Assembly: GCA_001593925.1 (NCBI GenBank)
Contig: LUCD01000033.1
Location: 1-11,421, forward strand
Origin: Candidatus Bathyarchaeota archaeon B26-1
Lineage (GTDB): Archaea > Thermoproteota > Bathyarchaeia > Bathyarchaeales > B26-1
Direction: 5' to 3'
Length of the DNA stretch: 11,421 bases
This document shows, piece by piece, positions 6,428 through 11,421 of this stretch (position 1 is the stretch's first letter; the number at the start of each line of letters is the position of its first letter). The notes under the pieces are model-generated. The model did not search any database. It saw nothing but the letters and a program-made list of their open reading frames with translations, and was not told where the DNA came from. The position numbers and the translations under genes are program-made.

Positions 6428-7441
6428 GTGATCTATGGAGCTGCCCGGGGAAGATTTGTGAATCTTGAAGGTATAGAAGACGCGGTCTCGAGGGCTGGTG
6501 AGATCAGCTGGAGAAACTTCGGTAGGCGTATCTGTTTCTACTTTCCGGGCTTCACACACCATAGGAGTAAGCGTGTTCCCCGACTGGATGGAATCTTCCC
6601 TTCGATCTCAATAACAGGGTCCAGATGCTTCCTGAACTGCAAACACTGCGGCGGGAGGCTCCTGCAGGCAATGATCCCGGCAGAGTCTCCGGAGAGGCTC
6701 TTGGAGGTCTGTTCGGAGATAAAGAGGAGAGGGGGGGTTGGATGCCTGATAAGCGGAGGATGCTCAGTCGACGGCAAGGTTCCGGTTAAACCCTTCATAG
6801 GAGCATTATCCGAGGTGAAGAAGAGGCTCGGATTAACGATCTTCGTCCACACGGGGCTAATTGACCGGGAGACGGCTGAGATGCTGAGGGACGCCGGCGT
6901 AGACGCCGTTCTGATCGATATAATAGGCTCAGACGAGACGATTAGGGAAGTCTACAGGCTCGACGCAACCACGCGGGACTTCGAGGAGTCACTGGAAGCC
7001 CTAGAGGAGTCCGGTGTCCCCTTCGTCCCCCACGTTCTGGTAGGGCTTCACTACGGCAGGCTCAGGGGCGAACTGGAGGCTTTAAGGATGATCTCGAGGC
7101 ATAGGCCCTCAGCCTTGATACTGATAGTCTTCTTCCCGATTAAGGGAACAGCCATGGAGTTTGTTAAGCCTCCGCCTCCAAGGGTCGTCGTTAAGGTCTT
7201 GACTGAGGCTAGGTTCATGATGCCGAGGGTTCCCATGGCGTTGGGGTGCGCTAGGCCGAGGGGGGAGCATCGGAGGGAAACGGATGTACTAGCCGTTAGG
7301 GCGGGGGTCAACGGCATAGCCTTCCCAAGCGACGCGGCTATAAGTGAGGCTAAGAACGTAGGGTTGGAGATATCCTTCTCCCCGCTCTGCTGTTCCCAGA
7401 TAATGGAGATAACCCGGCTAATTGACGAAAGGCCCCTTTAG
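6428..7441 (+). CDS. Radical SAM enzyme, COG1856-like; candidate partner lipoyl synthase subunit (LipS1/LipS2 type)
   Basis: This 337-residue protein carries the radical SAM motif CFLNCKHC (Cys67, 71 and 74) after a short N-terminal segment. The body includes LISGGCSVDG (SAM-binding GGE-like region) and LIDIIGSDETI, and a late FSPLCCSQ (Cys321, Cys322) may bind an auxiliary cluster. It fits the archaeal 'biotin synthetase homologue' group COG1856. Together with the divergent radical SAM gene it matches the two-protein LipS1/LipS2 lipoyl synthase known from Thermococcus kodakarensis. Which homologue corresponds to which subunit I cannot say with certainty. The start is uncertain: GTG 6428 is the longest, and GTG 6458 (before NLEGIEDAV, with GGGG upstream) is also plausible. 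Its stop lies 4 bases from the converging pyrB stop. Confidence 0.78.
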   Translation: MIYGAARGRFVNLEGIEDAVSRAGEISWRNFGRRICFYFPGFTHHRSKRVPRLDGIFPSISITGSRCFLNCKHCGGRLLQAMIPAESPERLLEVCSEIKRRGGVGCLISGGCSVDGKVPVKPFIGALSEVKKRLGLTIFVHTGLIDRETAEMLRDAGVDAVLIDIIGSDETIREVYRLDATTRDFEESLEALEESGVPFVPHVLVGLHYGRLRGELEALRMISRHRPSALILIVFFPIKGTAMEFVKPPPPRVVVKVLTEARFMMPRVPMALGCARPRGEHRRETDVLAVRAGVNGIAFPSDAAISEAKNVGLEISFSPLCCSQIMEITRLIDERPL

Positions 7442-7445
7442 GAGG

Positions 7446-8366
7446 CTATTCTACTGCCCCCAGAAGGAGGGCTAAGAGGGCCATCCTAACGACGACTCCG
7501 CTCCAGACCTGTTTGAAGTACTTTGCGTAAGGCGTCATGTCGACTTCCGGGGGAACCTCGTCCGTCCGTGGGAGCGGGTGGAGTATTATGAGGTTGTCCT
7601 TGGCGTTCCTGAGCGTATTGAGGTCGACTCGGTAGGAGCCCCTAACCTTCTCGTACTCAGCCGGGTCTGGGAAACGTTCCTTCTGGATTCTAGTTACGTA
7701 GAGGACGTCGATCTCGGGTATAATGCTCTCCATGTCCTCCGTTTCTACGGCCTCAACCCTCCCCTTGATGTCTTCCAGTACCTCACTGCGCATCCGAAGA
7801 GTGGGGGGCGAGACCATGTAGAGTTTCACGTCGTAGAGGGAGAGGGCGTATGCGAGGGAGTGGACGGTTCTCCCAAACCTCAAGTCTCCGGCCAAGGCTA
7901 TCTTAAGCCCGTCTATCCTCCCCATCTCCTTAACTATCGTGTAGAGGTCTAAGAGGGCTTGGGTGGGATGCTCCTCCGCCCCGGAGCCGGCGTTGATAAC
8001 GGGGACCTCCGCGTACTCAGCTGCGAACCTAGCTGCACCCTCAAGCGGATGCCTCAAAACTATGATGTCCGCGTAGTTCTCGACGACCCGGACGGTGTCG
8101 GCTAGGCTTTCTCCCTTCCTAACCGATGATATCTCAGGCTCCGCGAAGCCTATGGTTGTTCCTCCGAGCTTGTACATGGCCGTCTCGAAGCTGAGCCTCG
8201 TCCTCGTGCTCGGCTCAAAGAAGAGCGTGGCGAGGATTCGGCCTCTAAGCATGTCGGAGCCTTTCTTGGCTAAGGGTTCCATCTCCCCGGCAACCCGCAA
8301 TATATGATTGACCTCGTCCTTCGTGAAGTCCTTTATCGAGATTACGTCCCGCCCCTTAAACCTCAA
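7446..8366 (-). CDS. pyrB: Aspartate carbamoyltransferase, catalytic chain
   Basis: PyrB joins carbamoyl phosphate and aspartate to give carbamoyl aspartate, the first committed step of pyrimidine synthesis. Signatures are FFEPSTRTRLSFETA (carbamoyl phosphate site), RKGES (catalytic Lys loop), LRHP, HPTQALLDLYT and HPLPRTDEV. I place the start at TTG 8364-8366, giving 306 residues that begin LRFKGRDVISI. Close archaeal relatives begin at exactly this point (M-x-W/F-K-G-R-D). A TATA box (8403-8411) sits only 4 bases from the longer ATG at 8399, which would put that ATG upstream of the transcript. GTG 8375 is another option. The gene converges on the radical SAM gene and diverges from pyrI. The active enzyme should be a PyrB/PyrI complex. 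Confidence 0.95.
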   Translation of the reverse strand: MRFKGRDVISIKDFTKDEVNHILRVAGEMEPLAKKGSDMLRGRILATLFFEPSTRTRLSFETAMYKLGGTTIGFAEPEISSVRKGESLADTVRVVENYADIIVLRHPLEGAARFAAEYAEVPVINAGSGAEEHPTQALLDLYTIVKEMGRIDGLKIALAGDLRFGRTVHSLAYALSLYDVKLYMVSPPTLRMRSEVLEDIKGRVEAVETEDMESIIPEIDVLYVTRIQKERFPDPAEYEKVRGSYRVDLNTLRNAKDNLIILHPLPRTDEVPPEVDMTPYAKYFKQVWSGVVVRMALLALLLGAVE

Positions 8367-8402
8367 GGAAACCACCAAGAGTAGAGAGATGCCACCCATA
8401 GA

Positions 8403-8411
8403 TAATATTTT
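8403..8411 (-). promoter_or_regulatory. Likely TATA box of pyrB
   Basis: The coding strand reads AAAATATTA, a strong archaeal TATA element. Transcription would begin near 8381, about 15 bases before the TTG at 8366. This argues against the ATG at 8399 as the start. Confidence 0.5.
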
Positions 8412-8486
8412 CAGTATGGTTAAGGTGTTGGTGACGCCTAAAAAGGAGTTCCCGAGAATAGCTCGACGTTGACGGTCTACAAGAGA

Positions 8487-8535
8487 ACATTTATCTTTTC
8501 ATGCCCGTTAATGATTAGGTGGTTTGGTTGGAGGT
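8487..8535 (+). promoter_or_regulatory. pyrI: pyrI promoter and ribosome binding site
   Basis: ACATTTATCTTTT (8488-8500) is a likely TATA element, giving a transcript start near 8518. GGAGGT at 8530-8535 is a near-perfect Shine-Dalgarno sequence 8 bases ahead of ATG 8544. Together they fix the pyrI start and exclude the longer frame opening at 8469. Confidence 0.6.
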
Positions 8536-8543
8536 TCATCCGG

Positions 8544-9008
8544 ATGTCCAAGAAGACCCTAAGGGTCTCGAAGATAAGGAACGGCACGGTTATCGATCAC
8601 ATAATGAGGGGGCACGCCCTTGACGTCATAAAGATTTTGGGTATAAATGGACGTTCTGGGGGGGTCGTAACGATCGCTATGAACGTTCCAAGCGAGAAGC
8701 TCGGCTTGAAGGACATAGTTAAGGTTGAGGGGAGAGAACTCAACCCTGAAGAGGTCGACAAGATAGCGTTGCTGGCGCCCCACGCAACCATAAACATAAT
8801 CCGGAACTACAAGGTTGTCGAGAAGCAGAGGGTTAAGCTCCCACACGTGATAAAGGGTATAGTTAAATGCGTAAATCCCACATGCATCTCAAATAGTGAG
8901 GAACCGATAAAATCAATCTTCTACGTCGAGAAGGAGGAGCCTTTGAGGCTTAGATGCCATTACTGCGGTCACATAATGGAGAAGGAAGACATACTCCAAC
9001 AGTTCTGA
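8544..9008 (+). CDS. pyrI: Aspartate carbamoyltransferase, regulatory chain
   Basis: This 154-residue regulatory subunit binds nucleotides at its N-terminal domain and links PyrB trimers through a C-terminal zinc domain. The start of the family is clear: a short Lys-rich lead, then IRNGTVIDHI and a VVTIAMNVPS region. The zinc ligands are Cys109, 114, 138 and 141 (CVNPTC and CHYC), the same numbers as in E. coli PyrI. Start ATG 8544 gives the usual length and has GGAGGT 8 bases upstream. The frame is open from 8469, but that would add 25 unrelated residues. It stands alone and diverges from pyrB, rather than following it in an operon. Confidence 0.95.
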   Translation: MSKKTLRVSKIRNGTVIDHIMRGHALDVIKILGINGRSGGVVTIAMNVPSEKLGLKDIVKVEGRELNPEEVDKIALLAPHATINIIRNYKVVEKQRVKLPHVIKGIVKCVNPTCISNSEEPIKSIFYVEKEEPLRLRCHYCGHIMEKEDILQQF

Positions 9009-9055
9009 GGAGCACGGTTCAACGCGCCGCATCCATAAGAAACGGTCTCCCTTTA

Positions 9056-9110
9056 GGTTTATCTCGGTCTTCCCCCCTTAATATGGTGTTAAGACGAGCC
9101 GTTTGGGAGG
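9056..9110 (+). promoter_or_regulatory. Candidate nicotinamidase promoter and ribosome binding site
   Basis: GGTTTATCTC (around 9057-9065) and TTAATATGG (9078-9086) are two TATA-like candidates after the end of pyrI. GGGAGG at 9105-9110 touches the ATG at 9111 and sits 6 bases from the ATG at 9117, favouring the second as the true start. Confidence 0.4.
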
Positions 9111-9116
9111 ATGCCC

Positions 9117-9698
9117 ATGAAGGTTAAGATCGGTAAGGGGGACGCTCTGATCGTTGTGGACGTTCAGAGGGACTTCTGCCCCGGGGGAGCCTTACCGGTC
9201 CCGAGAGGCGACGAGGTCATCCCCGTTCTAAACGAGTATTTGGAGAGGTTCAGGAGGGCTGGGGCGGCCATATACGCGACGAGGGATTGGCACCCGCCTA
9301 ACCACAAGTCTTTTAGGGAGTATGGAGGCGAGTGGCCTCCCCATTGCATCCAAGGGACGGAGGGCGCCGAGTTTCACCCCAACCTTAAACTCCCCAGCGA
9401 CGCCTTGATAATCTCGAAGGCGACGGAGCCCGACAAGGAGGCTTACTCCGGGTTCGAGGGGACAAACCTGAAGGAGAGCTTGGAGAGTCGAGGTGTTAAA
9501 CGGGTCTTCGTCGGGGGGTTAGCAACCGACTACTGCGTCAAGAGCACGGTTCTCGACGCGCTCAAGTACGGCTTCGAGGTCTTCCTGCTGGTAGACGCCG
9601 TTCGAGGGGTCGATCTCCAGCCCGGGGACAGCGAGAGAGCAATTGAAGAGATGGTTCGTAGGGGAGCCAAGAGAATAACCCTGTCAGACCTAGAGTAA
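9117..9698 (+). CDS. pncA: Nicotinamidase (PncA-type cysteine hydrolase)
   Basis: PncA converts nicotinamide to nicotinate and ammonia in NAD salvage. In the longer reading from ATG 9111 the catalytic triad is visible as Asp17 (VVDVQRDFC), Lys103 (ISKAT) and Cys142 (GGLATDYCVKSTVLDA). The metal site is Asp59, His61 and His65 in RDWHPPNH; subtract 2 for the start used here. The length of 193 residues is normal. The glycine-alanine pair before the cis-peptide (GGLATDYC) is conserved. I use ATG 9117 because the Shine-Dalgarno sequence is directly abutted to ATG 9111. It is followed 60 bases later by the CoaBC fusion on the same strand, so it may share its transcript. Confidence 0.93.
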   Translation: MKVKIGKGDALIVVDVQRDFCPGGALPVPRGDEVIPVLNEYLERFRRAGAAIYATRDWHPPNHKSFREYGGEWPPHCIQGTEGAEFHPNLKLPSDALIISKATEPDKEAYSGFEGTNLKESLESRGVKRVFVGGLATDYCVKSTVLDALKYGFEVFLLVDAVRGVDLQPGDSERAIEEMVRRGAKRITLSDLE

Positions 9699-9758
9699 GG
9701 AGCTGCACAAATAAGGGTTCGAAGCGTCCATTTTGAATTAGGGAGGAGTATACTTCAT

Positions 9759-11421
9759 ATGTGTACCTTAATAGTGTTTTATCGGCTTCTGGAAGGCTTC
9801 CACGTTGTGGCGATGCATAACCGCTACGCCAGAAGGGGGTCTTTCGAGGAGCCTCCTAGGGTTTCTAAGGGTAGGTTCAGGGCTTACCACCCTGTCGACT
9901 CATCCTCGAAGGGGACGTGGGTAGGCTTCAACGAGGAAGGCCTCTTCGCCGCCGCCACCGACCAGCATACAGACGGGCCTATACACGCCTACAGGAGTAG
10001 AGGCCTCCTCCTACTGGACGTCTTAACCGGGTTCTCCGAGTCATCCGAGGCCGTAGACTACGTGGAGAGGGAGCTCACCAAAGGGTACAGGAGGGGCAAC
10101 TTCATAATAGCCGACCGGAAGCAGGCGTTCCACATCCTAAAAGACGAACGGGTGGAAGTCACACCCATAGACCCAGGCGTACACGTGTTCACAAACCTAA
10201 CCTTGAAGGGGTGGGTCAGAACCGAGAACGTTCCCGAAGACCTCTTGAAGTACGTGGAGATGAGGAGGAGGCGGGCGTTGGAGCTCGCCTCCCAGATCGA
10301 ACCTAAAGTAGTGGACAGGGTCATCGGTGAGCTGAGGCGTGTGGCCTCCGACCATGGAGAGGAGCCCGGTAGAGGTTCGATCTGCTACCACGGGGAGACC
10401 GGGTGGTACATGTCGTCCTCAACGATCATGGCTGTGGCTGAGAACCCCGGAGACTCCAGAATCCTCTACTGTCCAGGTAACCCCTGCGAAGGCCGATTCC
10501 TAGACTATAGTCATATACTTCGTGAAGGAGGTGGAGGGGCCGCGGGGGCGTCGGCCGGCGCGGCTGAAGTCTCCGAGGAGAGTGGGAAGCTCTCCGGTAG
10601 GAGGGTTGCGCTCTGTTTAACCGGGAGCGTCGCGTCGATCGAGGCTCCTAAGCTGGCTAGGTGGCTTAGGAGGCATGGCGCTGAGGTGAGATGCTATATG
10701 ACTCCGGCCGCCGTTGAGTGTGGTGTGAGCCCGAAGGTTATGGAGTGGGCGACGGGGATGCCCGTCGTCTTGGAGCTGACAGGCGCGGCTGAACACTTGG
10801 TAGATTACGACCTCGTCGTTGTCTATCCTGCAACGTTGAATACGGTATGCAAGATCGTTCAGGGAGTGGCTGACAACGCTGTGACGACTCTCTGCGCCTC
10901 GACCAGTCCAACCCGCCTCCTCTTAGCCCCCGCCATGAACCTGAGGCTCTACATGAACCCGGCCTTCAAGGAAGCCTTGAAGAGGCTTAGGAGGCTCGGC
11001 GCAACCATAATCGAGCCGAGGATAAGCGAGGGAGCGGCCAAGGTCGCATCTGTGGAGAAGGCTCTAGACTACGTTATTAGAGCGCTCTCAACAAGCGTCC
11101 TGAGGGGTAGGGGAATCCTCATCCTCACAGGCCCGACACGATATGACTTAGACCCGGTTAGGTACATATCTAACAAGGCATCGGGCAAGATCGGTTATTG
11201 GCTGGCGAAGGAGGCTTTCCAGAGGGGATGTAGAGTCAAGGTCATATATGGGCCGGGAACCGTGAGTTTTCCTGAGCACATACCCGTCGTGAAGGTCTAC
11301 ACGGTTGAGGAGATGCTGGACGCAACCTTGAGGGAGCTCGAGACCGGGAGATATGAAGCGGCGATCTTCTCAGCCGCCATACTCGATTTCAAACCCGCCA
11401 CGTACGAAGAAGAGAAGGTCA
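9759..11421 (+). CDS. NRDE/TANGO2-like domain fused to CoaBC (partial, runs off the window)
   Basis: One frame without a stop runs 554 codons to the window edge. Residues 1-250 resemble the NRDE/TANGO2 family (Ntn fold): Cys2 directly after Met, HNRYA at 20-24 where NRDE is usual, GTWVGFNEEGLFAAATDQ at 52-69, and a final strand block CYHG...YMSSSTIMAVAE. A Gly/Ala-rich linker (257-277) follows. Residues 280-443 match CoaC, phosphopantothenoylcysteine decarboxylase (GSVAS 289-293, His346, APAMN 390-394). From 448 the CoaB synthetase begins (TGPTRYDLDPVRYISNKASGKIG, then SAAILDFKP). CoaBC makes 4'-phosphopantetheine from 4'-phosphopantothenate and cysteine for CoA. The CoaC cysteine clamp (ACG) is replaced by GAAKVAS. 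GGGAGGAG lies 10 bases before ATG 9759. Roughly 80 CoaB residues are probably missing past the edge. Confidence 0.88.
   Translation, partial: MCTLIVFYRLLEGFHVVAMHNRYARRGSFEEPPRVSKGRFRAYHPVDSSSKGTWVGFNEEGLFAAATDQHTDGPIHAYRSRGLLLLDVLTGFSESSEAVDYVERELTKGYRRGNFIIADRKQAFHILKDERVEVTPIDPGVHVFTNLTLKGWVRTENVPEDLLKYVEMRRRRALELASQIEPKVVDRVIGELRRVASDHGEEPGRGSICYHGETGWYMSSSTIMAVAENPGDSRILYCPGNPCEGRFLDYSHILREGGGGAAGASAGAAEVSEESGKLSGRRVALCLTGSVASIEAPKLARWLRRHGAEVRCYMTPAAVECGVSPKVMEWATGMPVVLELTGAAEHLVDYDLVVVYPATLNTVCKIVQGVADNAVTTLCASTSPTRLLLAPAMNLRLYMNPAFKEALKRLRRLGATIIEPRISEGAAKVASVEKALDYVIRALSTSVLRGRGILILTGPTRYDLDPVRYISNKASGKIGYWLAKEAFQRGCRVKVIYGPGTVSFPEHIPVVKVYTVEEMLDATLRELETGRYEAAIFSAAILDFKPATYEEEKV

Noticed and set aside
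8469..8543. Longer pyrI start at 8469
   Set aside because: It would begin upstream of the TATA element and adds residues absent from the family; GGAGGT before ATG 8544 decides the start.
10058..10391. Minus-strand open frames inside the NRDE region
   Set aside because: The plus-strand NRDE-CoaBC frame is continuous with clear family motifs; these are shadows.
1..11421. CRISPR arrays, tRNA or rRNA genes
   Set aside because: No evenly spaced repeats and no cloverleaf or rRNA-like sequence were seen on either strand by eye.

Overview
The window looks like a piece of an archaeal chromosome, most likely from a thermophilic TACK-type lineage. Several things point to this. Promoters read as TATA elements about 25 bases ahead of the start. 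There is an archaeal PyrB/PyrI pair with a zinc-binding regulatory chain, a radical-SAM pair resembling archaeal lipoyl synthase LipS1/LipS2, a DtxR-type iron regulator, GTG and TTG starts, and heavy use of AGG and ATA codons. The exact lineage cannot be fixed from sequence reading alone.

Layout. Positions 1-842 are a gene-poor junk zone. It holds a possible tail of an upstream gene and two decayed transposase pieces facing in opposite directions. Positions 843-4315 (all minus strand) form an iron module: a DtxR-family regulator, then feoA and feoB overlapping by ATGA. FeoB is interrupted in its Walker A motif by a 175-residue mini-intein. The feoA upstream region carries seven TTAGG/CCTAA half-sites in 92 bases, resembling an iron box cluster. 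Positions 4432-5184 encode an ECF-transporter S component with no energising subunits nearby. Positions 5323-7441 hold two divergent radical-SAM genes of the LipS1/LipS2 type. Positions 7446-9008 hold pyrB (minus) and pyrI (plus), divergent instead of forming the usual pyrBI operon. Positions 9117-9698 encode a nicotinamidase. From 9759 to the window edge a single open frame of at least 554 codons fuses an NRDE/TANGO2-type domain to CoaBC, the bifunctional enzyme of coenzyme A synthesis. It has no stop codon inside the window.

How the genes fit together. The left half is iron uptake and its control. The right half is rich in cofactor and nucleotide metabolism: lipoyl, pyrimidine, NAD salvage and CoA. 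Iron ties the two loosely, since the radical-SAM enzymes need Fe-S clusters. The most unusual object is the TANGO2-like::CoaBC fusion, which physically links a poorly understood Ntn-fold family to CoA synthesis. Next in interest are the P-loop intein in FeoB and the dense iron-box-like array upstream of feoAB.
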